A stretch of DNA of 64,000 nucleotides, taken from G963717155 sp963717155 (GTDB lineage Bacteria > Actinomycetota > Thermoleophilia > Gaiellales > JALYLC01). The notes below the pieces were generated by a model. It was not told where the DNA came from. It saw nothing but the letters and a program-made list of their open reading frames with translations, and ran no database searches. The translations under genes and the position numbers were made by a program. Location of the stretch: the NCBI GenBank assembly GCA_963717155.1, contig OY970326.1, positions 5,061,423-5,125,422 on the forward strand, written 5' to 3'. Positions 25,740-33,872 of this stretch are shown one piece after another (within the stretch, counting starts at the first letter, position 1; the number at the start of each line of letters is the position of its first letter).

Positions 25740-27368
25740 ATGGCTGGCAAGGATCCGATCGATCCGAACGTCGGACCGCGGTTCGTACTCGCGGGCGACG
25801 TCGTGACGATGGACGACCACCTGACGGTCGTTCCCGACGGCCGCATCTACGTCGACAGCGGCGTGATCACGGCAGTGCAGCCCGCGGCGGCCCCGCCTCC
25901 GGCCGGCTTCGAGAAGGTCAAACCGCTGCAGAGCAAGGGCACGATCTATCCCGGCCTGATCGAGCTGCACAACCACCTCAGCTACGACGTGCTGCCGCTC
26001 TGGCAGGTGCCCAAGCGCTACAGCAACCGCGACCAGTGGCAGGGACCGGCGACGCAAGGCCTGATCAGCGGTCCGATGAAGGTCATCGGGTCGCATCCGG
26101 GCTACCCGGAGGCGGTCGTCCGCTACGTCGAGTGCAAGTGCCTGCTCGGCGGGGTCACGACCTCACAGGGCGTCGCGCTGTTCAGCTTCTCGGGGATCTC
26201 GACGTACTACCGCGGCATCGTCCGCAACGTCGAGCGCACCGACGACCCCGAGCTCCCCGCCTGGAAGTCGCACATCGCGGACGTCGCCGCGAAGGACGCT
26301 TCGATCTTCGTCGACAGCATCAAGCACAGCCGCTACCTGCTGCACCTGAGCGAGGGGACCGACGCGTCCGCTCGCGCGCACTTCGAGGCGCTGCACCTTT
26401 CGGGCAACACCTGGGCGATCAACCAGAACCTCGCCGGCATCCACTGCGTGGCGCTCACCGACGCCGACTTCGCGGCGCTGGCGAGCCGCGGCGGGTCGAT
26501 GGTGTGGTCGCCGCTCAGCAACCTCCTCCTGTACGGCGCCACGGCTGACGTGGCCGCCGCAAGGAAGGAAGGCGTCCGCATCTCGCTCGGCTCCGACTGG
26601 TCTCCGAGCGGCAGCAAGAACCTCTTCGCCGAGCTGAAGGTGGCGCGCCTGGCTGCGCAGGCCAGCGGCGCGCTCAGCGACAGCGACCTCATCCGGTGCG
26701 CCACCACGAACGCCGCGCAGACGCTCGGCTGGGACAAGGCGCTCGGCTCGCTCGAGGTCGGCAAGCGTGCCGATCTCCTCGTCGTCTCCGGGAACGGCAG
26801 CGACCCGTACGCGCGTCTGCTCGACGCCGACGAGAGCGACATCCAGCTCGTCACGATCAACGGGGCTGCGCGCTACGGCAACTCCACGCTGATGAATGCC
26901 CTCGCACCGGCGCCGCACAGCAAGCTCGAGACGGTGGTCGTGGGCGACAAGAAGCGTCGCCTCGACCTGCGCCAGCAGACGGAGTTCCCTGCGGTCGCGG
27001 CGCTGACGCTCGCGGCGGCGACGGCGCGGCTGCGCGAGGGACTCGCCGATATCGCGACGCTTGCGAACGACCTGTTGCACAAGCCGCTCGCTCAGCTGAT
27101 GGGCCTGAATGGCGATGCGCCGCCGATGCTGCTGCTCGACCACGACGAGCCGCCAGGACTCGCGATCCGCCCCCACCTCGACCACCCCGACGCGGGCCTC
27201 GCTCCGCCGATCGCACTGCCGTTCGCGCAGGTCAAGGCGCCGCTGAAGCCGATCAAGCTCGACCCGGTCTGCGTCAGCAGCGACCCCGCGTACGGCGCGA
27301 ACCTCACAGGGCAGAAGAACCTGCCCAAGGACGTCAGGGCCGGACTGCAGGCCGTCTACCCGGCCTGA
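25740..27368 (+). CDS. amidohydrolase family protein (imidazolonepropionase/cytosine deaminase-like)
   Basis: A 542-residue metal-dependent hydrolase. The first beta-sandwich holds FVLAGDVVTMDDHLTVVPDG. Metal ligands: IELHNHLSY (HxH), His in INQNLAGIHCVALTDADF, and Asp in ISLGSDWSPSGSKN. The family lysine is not obvious, suggesting a mononuclear enzyme. The closing part (ALGSLEVGKRADLLVVSG) is typical, followed by an atypical extension of about 140 residues. The ATG at 25740, after GGGGAGG, is preferred over the upstream GTG at 25698. Monocistronic and divergent from the S53 peptidase gene. Substrate unknown. Confidence 0.88.
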   Translation: MAGKDPIDPNVGPRFVLAGDVVTMDDHLTVVPDGRIYVDSGVITAVQPAAAPPPAGFEKVKPLQSKGTIYPGLIELHNHLSYDVLPLWQVPKRYSNRDQWQGPATQGLISGPMKVIGSHPGYPEAVVRYVECKCLLGGVTTSQGVALFSFSGISTYYRGIVRNVERTDDPELPAWKSHIADVAAKDASIFVDSIKHSRYLLHLSEGTDASARAHFEALHLSGNTWAINQNLAGIHCVALTDADFAALASRGGSMVWSPLSNLLLYGATADVAAARKEGVRISLGSDWSPSGSKNLFAELKVARLAAQASGALSDSDLIRCATTNAAQTLGWDKALGSLEVGKRADLLVVSGNGSDPYARLLDADESDIQLVTINGAARYGNSTLMNALAPAPHSKLETVVVGDKKRRLDLRQQTEFPAVAALTLAAATARLREGLADIATLANDLLHKPLAQLMGLNGDAPPMLLLDHDEPPGLAIRPHLDHPDAGLAPPIALPFAQVKAPLKPIKLDPVCVSSDPAYGANLTGQKNLPKDVRAGLQAVYPA

Positions 27369-27380
27369 CGACCGTGGCCG

Positions 27381-27581
27381 CTACGACGCGCGGTGTGCGC
27401 GGACCGTCTCGAAGTCGATCTGGCGCTCCACGCGCAGCCCGCGCGCGGCGAGCCGCAGCGCCGCGATCCGCAGCCCGCGAGGCTTGCGAGCGGAGCGCGC
27501 AAGCCGTTCGCGCTCGGCGACGGCCATCATGTCCTCGACGCGCATCTGCGACATTCGAGCTCTTATGTCCGGGTTAATCAT
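27381..27581 (-). CDS. small Arg/Glu-rich hypothetical protein
   Basis: Up to 66 residues, MINPDIRARMSQMRVEDMMA then AERERLARSARKPRGLR. The Met/Arg/Glu-rich amphipathic pattern resembles short proteins common in Thermoleophilia and other actinobacteria. A GTG one codon upstream (27584) is an alternative start; the ribosome-binding site is weak. It is divergent from the ArsR-type gene, sharing a 45-bp gap. Function unknown and the gene call is tentative. Confidence 0.45.
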   Translation of the reverse strand: MINPDIRARMSQMRVEDMMAVAERERLARSARKPRGLRIAALRLAARGLRVERQIDFETVRAHRAS

Positions 27582-27611
27582 CACGCCCGTAGTTTCGGTG
27601 CTCTATCGTGA

Positions 27612-27628
27612 TATAGTCAAATAACTAT
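27612..27628 (+). promoter_or_regulatory. -10 box and autoregulatory operator of the ArsR-type gene
   Basis: TATAGT at 27612-27617 is a good -10 hexamer only nine bases before the ATG at 27627, implying a leaderless or nearly leaderless mRNA. It overlaps an inverted repeat ATAGT-N6-ACTAT (27613-27628), the size and AT-rich type bound by ArsR/SmtB regulators. Confidence 0.5.
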
Positions 27629-28589
27629 GCCGTATGAAGAACCCTTGGTACTGCCGCCGCGTGCTCGGGTCGAGCCGTCGGCCGCAATCGAGCTCTCGTG
27701 GCTCGTGATCGGTTGTGGGAACCGCAACGCCGTCCACACGATGGCGCCAGAGCTCGAGTTCGCGGTCGATGTGTTCTGGGACGACGGCGAGCGCATGCTC
27801 ACCGAGCTCATCGCCATCGCCCATCAGCTGGGCTGCGCCACGGGCTGGAACATCGACCCGTTGCTCTCGGTCGCAGACGCCACGCTCGATCCGGAGGCGG
27901 AGCTCGACCTCGTGACCGAGACGGAGGCCGAGCGCGCGCTGACGCGTGAACGGATCGCGCGGCTTGCCGCCGACCCTGCGCTACGCATGCGCTACCAGAC
28001 GCTGCTGCGGGCCGCCTGGGCGGAAGGCGAGCCGCTGCTGCGCGACGTGGGACGGGCGGCGGTCGAGCGAGCCGCGCAACGCGCGCGTGCATCGATCGAG
28101 CATGGCCAGTCGCCGATCGAGCTCATCCCCGAGGCGCACATCTCGCGTCGCGAGAAGTTCCTGCCGCTGACCGAGCGGGCCCTGCGCACCAACAAGCTCG
28201 TGCTCACGCCGTGCTATCTCGCCGGCGGTCACGGCCACATCGTCGCGCTTCCGGGGATGCTCTCCGTCGCGATCGGGACGGGCGTCAGCACCGACATGGC
28301 CCACCAGCGCGCCGCGGCCGAGCGCCTGGCGCACGACTTCAAGCTGCTCAGCGACCCGACACGGGTGCTCATCCTGACCGAGCTCGACCGGGCGCCCTCG
28401 ACCGTCGGCGAGATCGCCGAGCGCGTCGGCGTCGCGCAGCCGACCGCCTCCGTGCACGTGCGTCAGCTCCGCGAGGCAGGGCTCCTCGTCGCGACGCGCG
28501 CCGGGAGCAGCACGCGCTATCGCGTCGAGCGCCATCGACTGCGAGAGGCGCTGCAAAGCGCCCAGGAGTCGCTACTGCCCGTGCTCTAG
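27627..28589 (+). CDS. ArsR-type transcriptional regulator with a large N-terminal domain
   Basis: 320 residues. Residues about 230-315 form an ArsR winged helix (FKLLSDPTRVLILTELDRAP, VAQPTASVHVRQLREAGL). The first 220 residues are a helical domain that I do not recognise by name (PELEFAVDVFWDDGERMLTE), similar in placement to sensor domains of long actinobacterial ArsR proteins. The recognition helix is at the C-terminus, unlike the usual 100-residue ArsR. An inverted repeat overlapping its own -10 box suggests autoregulation. Confidence 0.85.
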   Translation: MPYEEPLVLPPRARVEPSAAIELSWLVIGCGNRNAVHTMAPELEFAVDVFWDDGERMLTELIAIAHQLGCATGWNIDPLLSVADATLDPEAELDLVTETEAERALTRERIARLAADPALRMRYQTLLRAAWAEGEPLLRDVGRAAVERAAQRARASIEHGQSPIELIPEAHISRREKFLPLTERALRTNKLVLTPCYLAGGHGHIVALPGMLSVAIGTGVSTDMAHQRAAAERLAHDFKLLSDPTRVLILTELDRAPSTVGEIAERVGVAQPTASVHVRQLREAGLLVATRAGSSTRYRVERHRLREALQSAQESLLPVL

Positions 28590-28633
28590 CAGCCCGCGCG
28601 AACGCTTGTCCGTGCACGCGCTGCCGCCATGCG

Positions 28634-28702
28634 GTTGAATCACCCGTCCGGGGGGAGGAATTGCGCTCGGCGCGGGCCTACCGACCCTCAGCTCGATTCA
28701 AC
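28634..28702 (+). promoter_or_regulatory. possible structured leader of the GGDEF-like gene
   Basis: GTTGAATC (28634-28641) pairs perfectly with GATTCAAC (28695-28702), enclosing 53 nt that can form three short GC hairpins. The element ends 16 nt before the ATG and contains the natural position for leader control. I match it to no known riboswitch class. It could also be a chance dyad. Confidence 0.25.
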
Positions 28703-28718
28703 GGAGAGGATGCGGTAG

Positions 28719-29303
28719 ATGACTGCGAGCAGGGGCGAGAGCCTGGAGATCGCCGAGGACCACCTCGGCCTGGTCGACCCGCTGAGCGGGTTGGCCGACA
28801 GGGATCTCTTCGACGCCCAGCTCGCAGCGGCCCTCGCAGATCCCGCCGTGCGCGACACGATCGGGCTGATCGTGCTCGAGATCGATCAGTTCGAGGCGCT
28901 CCACGATCTGCATGGTCATGCGGGCTGGGACGCGGTGCTCTTCGCGGTGGCGCGGCGAGTGCGCGAGCGCATGGGCGACGGCCGGTTGATCGCCCGAACC
29001 GGCGTGAACGCGATCTCGATCGTCGTCACCGATGCGCCGGACTCGACCACCGCCGCAGCGCTCGCCGAGCGCCTGCGCGCGGCGCTCGCGGCCACCCGGC
29101 TGCAGGCAGGTTCGCTGCGACTGCGGGTCACGGCCTCCTTCGGGGTCGCGCACTCGGCGTCGAGCGGTCCCGAGCCCGAGCGGCTCGCGTCAGTCGCGGA
29201 CGCGGCGCTCGCGCGCTCCCGCGCCACGGGTCGCAACCGCGTGACCAGCATCGCGATCGACGTCGCCGCATCGATTCCGCAGGGGATGACGGTCGCGAAA
29301 TAA
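28719..29303 (+). CDS. degenerate GGDEF-domain protein
   Basis: 194 residues with the diguanylate cyclase fold: DPLSGLADRDLFDAQL (usual DxLTGLxNR), LIVLEIDQFEALHDLHGHAG, and the RTGVNAISIVV stretch where GGDEF should be. The active-site loop is therefore GVNAI, without the catalytic acidic pair, so cyclase activity is not expected; an RxxD I-site is also not seen. Probably a GTP- or c-di-GMP-sensing or structural relic. ATG at 28719. Confidence 0.78.
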   Translation: MTASRGESLEIAEDHLGLVDPLSGLADRDLFDAQLAAALADPAVRDTIGLIVLEIDQFEALHDLHGHAGWDAVLFAVARRVRERMGDGRLIARTGVNAISIVVTDAPDSTTAAALAERLRAALAATRLQAGSLRLRVTASFGVAHSASSGPEPERLASVADAALARSRATGRNRVTSIAIDVAASIPQGMTVAK

Positions 29304-29315
29304 TGCGGGCAGAGG

Positions 29316-30449
29316 ATGCCCAGTCTGCCTCTCCCGCGAGCTGCCTTCGGTGTTCTCGGAGCATCGCTTCTGGCAGCACTCACGCTCGCGAGTCCGGCCT
29401 GGGGTGACGCGTCGACCTCCGGCGACACGTGGGACAAGGTCACACCCGCGAGCGTCGGGCTCGACGCCGCGAAGCTCGCTCGGATCGCCGCCCAGGCAAG
29501 GACCGGGAAGTCGAACTGCCTCGTCGTCGTCCGCGACGGCAAGCTCGCCGGTGAGTGGTACTTCAACGGCACCGGTCCGAACACCGCGCAGGAGGTGTTC
29601 TCGGCGACGAAGTCGTTCGCCAGCACCCTCGTGGGAATCGCACAGGACGACGGCGACCTCCGCATCGGCGACAGCGCGGCGAGGTGGATCTCCCAGTGGA
29701 GGGGCACTCGGGCCGCCGCGGTCACCGTTCGCGACCTCCTCAGCATGGACTCGGGGCGCCAGTGGAGCCTGCTCTCCGACTACGTGAGGCTGATCGTCGC
29801 CCCCGATCGGACCGCGTATGCGATCGGCCTGCGCCAGACGGCGCCCCCGGGCACGGTCTGGGCGTACAACAACGCCGCGGTGCAGACGCTGCAGCGCGTG
29901 TTGCAGAAGGCGACGGGCGAGAACGTGACGACGTTCGCCGCGCAGCACCTTTTCGGGCCGCTCGGCATGCGTCACACCACGATGACGACCGACAAGGCCG
30001 GCAACGCGCAGCTATTCGAGGGCATCCACTCGACCTGTCGCGACCTCGCGCGCTTCGGCGTCCTCATGCTCGACGACGGCCGCTTCGATGGGAAGCAGAT
30101 CGTCTCGAGAAGCTGGGTCGAGGCGGCCACCGGGCGGTCATCGACGCCGCTCAATGCCGGCTACGGCTACCTCTGGTGGCTCAACCACCGGGGCGTGCTC
30201 GCGGATCCCCTCACCGCGACGAGCGTGCAGTCGGTCAGGAGCACGACCGCGACGCGGGGACGACTCGCGCCCGGGGCACCGAACGACATCTACTGGGCGC
30301 TCGGCCTCGGCAACCAGCTGATCCAGGTCGATCCCGGCACCCGCACGGTGGTCGTGCGCCTCGGGACGGCCGAGCTCATTCCGTCGGCGCCGACCTTCGG
30401 GCCGGCCGACGCGAGCCGGGTCGTCACACAGGCCGTGATGGATAAGTAA
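29316..30449 (+). CDS. serine hydrolase, beta-lactamase/class C family, exported
   Basis: A 377-residue precursor with signal peptide (hydrophobic LGASLLAALTLASPAWG, cleavage near residue 30). Catalytic motifs of the class C/DD-peptidase fold: SATK (Ser and Lys) near residue 96, YNN near residue 188, and GYGYLWWLNH before the third motif. Probably a periplasmic or secreted esterase, peptidase or DD-peptidase-like enzyme rather than a true beta-lactamase. ATG at 29316, 12 nt after the GGDEF-like gene. Confidence 0.88.
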   Translation: MPSLPLPRAAFGVLGASLLAALTLASPAWGDASTSGDTWDKVTPASVGLDAAKLARIAAQARTGKSNCLVVVRDGKLAGEWYFNGTGPNTAQEVFSATKSFASTLVGIAQDDGDLRIGDSAARWISQWRGTRAAAVTVRDLLSMDSGRQWSLLSDYVRLIVAPDRTAYAIGLRQTAPPGTVWAYNNAAVQTLQRVLQKATGENVTTFAAQHLFGPLGMRHTTMTTDKAGNAQLFEGIHSTCRDLARFGVLMLDDGRFDGKQIVSRSWVEAATGRSSTPLNAGYGYLWWLNHRGVLADPLTATSVQSVRSTTATRGRLAPGAPNDIYWALGLGNQLIQVDPGTRTVVVRLGTAELIPSAPTFGPADASRVVTQAVMDK

Positions 30450-30539
30450 CGGTTGGTGTGGCGGCGCACGCACCGCGGTCGGCGTGGGCGGCTAGATTCG
30501 GGCGTGCCCGGACGACCAGGAACCAGGGAGGGCTCCGCC

Positions 30540-31100
30540 ATGCCTCGTTTCAAGCTCCGACGACCATCCACGAAAGCAGCGCCATGGATCGTCGCATGCG
30601 TCGCGATCGTGCTCGCCATGGGCGGCACGGGCCTCGCGGCGAAGAAGTACCTGATCACGTCGACGAAGCAGATCTCGCCGAAGGTCCTCGCCAAGCTCCA
30701 CGGTGCAAGGGGAGCGCGAGGCCTCACCGGCCCTGCCGGCGCCGCCGGCGCGAAGGGCGCGAACGGCGCCAACGGGGCGCCGGGGGCGCCCGGGGCCGCC
30801 GGTAGCGCGAAGGGCTACGCCGAGGTACTCGTCACACCGTCGCTGCACATCGTCGACAACGTCGGCTTCGCGTCGACCGCCGTCAGCTCTCCGTCGGGCG
30901 GGATCTACTGCATCGACGCGCCGCCGGGCGCAGATCCGAATGGCGTGCTGCTCGTGGGTCTCGCCGGGCCGGATTCGAACGCCGGCTTCGTGACACACGC
31001 TCCGCGGACTGTCTGTGGCGCGAACCAGTACCAGGTGGCGACCGTCGCTCCCACCAACGTGCTCAGCAACCTGATCTCGTTCGACATCCTCGTGCCGTGA
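30540..31100 (+). CDS. membrane-anchored collagen-like protein
   Basis: 186 residues: a basic start, one TM helix (IVACVAIVLAMGGTGLA), and the conserved segment KKYLITSTKQISPKVLAKL. A short run of Gly-X-Y triplets follows (about residues 57-90: GARGLTGPAGAAGAKGANGA and onward), then a C-terminal globular domain of about 95 residues with two cysteines. Thermoleophilia carry many paralogues of this layout. AGGGAGG precedes the ATG at 30540, and a TAGATT -10-like box lies at 30493-30498. A structural cell-surface role is inferred. Confidence 0.85.
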   Translation: MPRFKLRRPSTKAAPWIVACVAIVLAMGGTGLAAKKYLITSTKQISPKVLAKLHGARGARGLTGPAGAAGAKGANGANGAPGAPGAAGSAKGYAEVLVTPSLHIVDNVGFASTAVSSPSGGIYCIDAPPGADPNGVLLVGLAGPDSNAGFVTHAPRTVCGANQYQVATVAPTNVLSNLISFDILVP

Positions 31101-31162
31101 GGTTTGCACTCGCCGGTCCCGAGGGAAGGTAAAGGAGGAAGCGCTCGACGAAAGGACGTTCC

Positions 31163-31570
31163 ATGTCGCACCACACGATCAAGAATCTCCGCGAGGTCGA
31201 GGACTCCGCCCCGAAGTTCGGGATGGCGCCCGACATGCAGGCGCGCTTCGCGGCGGGCGATCTGGGCCTCGAGCGGAGCGCGATGAGCCTCCAGCGCCTC
31301 GCGCCGAACGTGACGCAGCCATTCGGGCATCACCACAAGGGCCAGGAAGAGCTCTACGTCGTGGTCGACGGCAGCGGTCGTGTCAAGCTCGACGACGAGA
31401 TCTACGACGTGGGCGCATGGGATGCGGTGCGCGTCGCCCCTGACGTCACGCGCGCGTTCTCGGCCGGGCCCGACGGGCTCGAGTTCCTCGCCTTCGGCGC
31501 CCCCGCGGTCGTCGCGCCGATGGAGGACGTCGAGATGGCGCAGGGCTGGTGGAGCGGCGCGAAGAGCTGA
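31163..31570 (+). CDS. cupin domain protein
   Basis: 135 residues with a single cupin barrel. Motif 1 is FGHHHKGQEELYVVVDGSGR (His, His, Glu metal ligands); motif 2 is the shorter AWDAVRVAPDVTRAFSAG, lacking the usual second-motif His. ATG at 31163 after AAAGGA. Cupins of this size act as small dioxygenases, isomerases or sensors; no specific substrate. Convergent with the topoisomerase IB gene five bases away. Confidence 0.88.
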   Translation: MSHHTIKNLREVEDSAPKFGMAPDMQARFAAGDLGLERSAMSLQRLAPNVTQPFGHHHKGQEELYVVVDGSGRVKLDDEIYDVGAWDAVRVAPDVTRAFSAGPDGLEFLAFGAPAVVAPMEDVEMAQGWWSGAKS

Positions 31571-31575
31571 GCGGA

Positions 31576-32637
31576 TCAGAGGCCGGCGAGAAACGACCGC
31601 AGCCGGCGCTCCTCCGGACGTAGCCCGTGCTCGGCGGTGCGGCCGCCGCCGCCCGAGCACGGGAGCGTGCCGTCGAGGTACGCGTCGAGCACCGCCGGGT
31701 GGACGTAGCTCGCGCGGCAGACGGCAGGGGTGTTTCCCAGGCGTGACGCGACGACCTCGATCGTCGCGACCGCCATGTGCTTCGCCTCGGCCTCCGTCGA
31801 GGCGAGCCCGGCGTCGCACAGGAGCTGGTGGCAGACAACGCTCGCGCCCCACGTGCGGAAGTCCTTGACCGTGATCTCCTCGCCGGCTACCTCGCGCAGG
31901 TAGTCGTTGACGTCGCCCGAGTCGATCGCCCGCGGCGAGCCCGCGTCGTCGACGTAGCCGAAGAGCTGCTCGCCGGGAAGCTCCTGACAGCGACGCACGA
32001 CGCGGGCGAGCCGCGGGTCGTCCACTGCGCACTCGTGCTCCTTGCCGGACTTCCCGCGGAACGACAGGCGAAGCTCGCCGCCGACGATCCGGGCGTGGTC
32101 CTCGCGCAGCGTGGTCGCGCCGAACGATCCGTTCTGGCGCGCGTACTCCTCGTTTCCGACGCGGATGAGCGTCTCGTCGATGATCGAGACGACCGCGGCG
32201 AGCACCTTCTCGCGCGGCAGGCCGCGAAGGGCGAGATCGTCCGCGAGCCGGGAGCGCACCTGGGGGAGGGCGTCGGCGAACGCGAGCAGGCGATCGAACT
32301 TCGTCTCGTCGCGCGCGGCGCGCCATTCCGGGTGGTAGCGGTACTGCTTGCGACCTCGCGCGTCGCGGCCGGTCGCCAGGATGTGCCCACGCGGGTTCGA
32401 GCAGATCCACACGTCCGTCCAGGCCGGCGGAATCGCGATCGCGGCGATGCGCTTCCGCTCCTCGGCGTCGCGGATCGTTGCGCCGTTCGCCTCCCGATAC
32501 GTGAATCCGCGCCCCGTGCGGTGGCGCGTGATGCCCGGACGATCGTCGCTGACGTAGCGCAGCCCGACGGCGCGGGCGTCGTCGCGCGGATCGCCGGTCC
32601 CGGGCGTCGCCGGTCGGGTCGGAGCAGTCGTCGACAT
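31576..32637 (-). CDS. DNA topoisomerase IB (poxvirus-like)
   Basis: 353 residues. N-terminal domain TGRGFTYREANGATI and IPPAWTDVWICSNPRGHI; catalytic domain with RVGNEEYARQNGSFG (active-site Arg region), FRGKSGKEHE (active-site Lys), KDFRTWGASV (second Arg) and nucleophilic Tyr in CRASYVHPAVLDAY. All catalytic residues appear present, so it should relax supercoils through a 3'-phosphotyrosyl intermediate. ATG at 32637. Confidence 0.94.
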   Translation of the reverse strand: MSTTAPTRPATPGTGDPRDDARAVGLRYVSDDRPGITRHRTGRGFTYREANGATIRDAEERKRIAAIAIPPAWTDVWICSNPRGHILATGRDARGRKQYRYHPEWRAARDETKFDRLLAFADALPQVRSRLADDLALRGLPREKVLAAVVSIIDETLIRVGNEEYARQNGSFGATTLREDHARIVGGELRLSFRGKSGKEHECAVDDPRLARVVRRCQELPGEQLFGYVDDAGSPRAIDSGDVNDYLREVAGEEITVKDFRTWGASVVCHQLLCDAGLASTEAEAKHMAVATIEVVASRLGNTPAVCRASYVHPAVLDAYLDGTLPCSGGGGRTAEHGLRPEERRLRSFLAGL

Positions 32638-32733
32638 GGCGCCTGTCCTACCCGCGCGTCGTCGCGCGCAAACCGTGTTTGACCCGAATCAGTCCGGGTA
32701 GATCGGCTTCGTTCCCGACACGGAGGTGCTTCG

Positions 32734-33072
32734 ATGCCACCCGCTGGAGTGAAGCCAGGTAGCAAGCGTGCTCGGCAGTACGAGCACATCAAGGAATCCC
32801 TGAAGGACGAGGGGCGCCCGAACGACCTCGCCGAGGAGATCGCGGCGCGCACGGTCAACAAGGAGCGCGCACGGCACGGCGAGTCGAGGACCGCCTCGAA
32901 GGTCTCGACCCAGGACAGGCTCTCGTCGGGCGAGCGCGGTGGACGACGCTCGGGCACGAGGCGCGCGAAGGGGCGGACGCGCGACCAGCTCTACGCCGAG
33001 GCCCAGGACAAGAACGTGAAGGGCCGCTCGAAGATGAACAAGGCGCAGCTCGAGCGCGCGGTCGACGGATAG
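32734..33072 (+). CDS. small basic protein with Rho_N/SAP-like tail ('plasmid stabilization' family)
   Basis: 112 residues, strongly basic: KPGSKRARQYEHIKESLKDE, AEEIAARTVNKERARHGES, and the C-terminal RTRDQLYAEAQDKNVKGRSK followed by MNKAQLERAV, a Rho_N/SAP-type helix-turn-helix for nucleic acid. Family members are often labelled plasmid stabilization protein without experimental basis. ATG at 32734 after GGAGG. Divergent from topoisomerase IB, a link with DNA handling. Confidence 0.82.
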   Translation: MPPAGVKPGSKRARQYEHIKESLKDEGRPNDLAEEIAARTVNKERARHGESRTASKVSTQDRLSSGERGGRRSGTRRAKGRTRDQLYAEAQDKNVKGRSKMNKAQLERAVDG

Positions 33073-33151
33073 TCCTGGCGTTCGCGCCTCCTGTCGATCC
33101 AGGCCGCCGCCGTTCGTCATAGCGGCGTCCACTCTCCACAGGAGGCGCACG

Positions 33152-33871
33152 ATGTCCCACCAGGCAGTCGCAGACTCGGAGCAGGCGCTCACGTATCCCG
33201 CCGATGCCGGAGCCGACACCTTCCTGCTCGCGGTGCGCGGAACACCGGTCGCCGCCTCGCTCGACGAGGCGCGAAAGATCCACAACGCAACGGCCGGCGC
33301 GCCCCAGAGCATCGCCGGTGCTCGCTCCCTGGGCGATCTGAGCCACAACGTCTACACGCCCTACGGCGAGTCGGGGAGCCCGGAGCTGCTATTCATCGAC
33401 TTCTGGAACAGCCTCTCCGGCCTCGGCCAGTTCTTCCAGAACAAGATGGTGCAGGAGGCCGCGTCCCAGCTGTTCGCCAGCCGCGACGGCGTCGTGTGGG
33501 CCCGTGCCGAGGGGTTCGGCGCCTTCCACCTCACGGTGCCGTCGGGAGCTGCGCCGCACGGCGTCGGGCTCATCCGTGCCCGCGTCACCTCGCTCGAGGA
33601 CGCGGCGAAGGCGTTCCGGGCGTACTCGGCCGCGACGATCAACGCGTCGCGACTGCACGGCATCGTCTCGCACAGCCAATACGTCCGTGTCCCGAATCCG
33701 GGCGAGGACGCCCCGCTCGAGGTGTTCGGCGTCGACGTCTGGCTCGACGCCGACAGGATGAGCAGCTACTACGAGCTCGGCCTCGGCTTCGAGAACTTCT
33801 CGGCGGTCTTCGCCGGACCGCCCGAGACCTCGGTCTGGCAGTCCGCGCCCGGCGAGTGGGCCGAGTGGTAG
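33152..33871 (+). CDS. hypothetical protein
   Basis: 239 residues, soluble, no signal peptide or TM helix. Notable stretches: SHNVYTPYGESGSPELLFID, ARAEGFGAFHLTVPSGAAPHG and VFGVDVWLDADRMSSYYELG. I do not recognise the family; two halves of similar beta-strand spacing may indicate a dimeric ferredoxin-like fold. Strong AGGAGG ribosome-binding site before ATG 33152. It ends two bases from a convergent gene. Confidence 0.7.
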   Translation: MSHQAVADSEQALTYPADAGADTFLLAVRGTPVAASLDEARKIHNATAGAPQSIAGARSLGDLSHNVYTPYGESGSPELLFIDFWNSLSGLGQFFQNKMVQEAASQLFASRDGVVWARAEGFGAFHLTVPSGAAPHGVGLIRARVTSLEDAAKAFRAYSAATINASRLHGIVSHSQYVRVPNPGEDAPLEVFGVDVWLDADRMSSYYELGLGFENFSAVFAGPPETSVWQSAPGEWAEW

Positions 33872-33872
33872 C

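Noticed and set aside
28719..29303. Active diguanylate cyclase
   Set aside because: The GGDEF loop reads GVNAI and lacks the acidic catalytic residues.
29316..30449. Antibiotic-resistance beta-lactamase
   Set aside because: SxxK and YxN motifs are shared with esterases and DD-peptidases; the overall sequence is of the large uncharacterised serine hydrolase group.
32388..32402. tRNA T-arm-like GGGTTCGAGC
   Set aside because: Inside the topoisomerase IB coding region without acceptor or anticodon stems; no tRNA found in the window.
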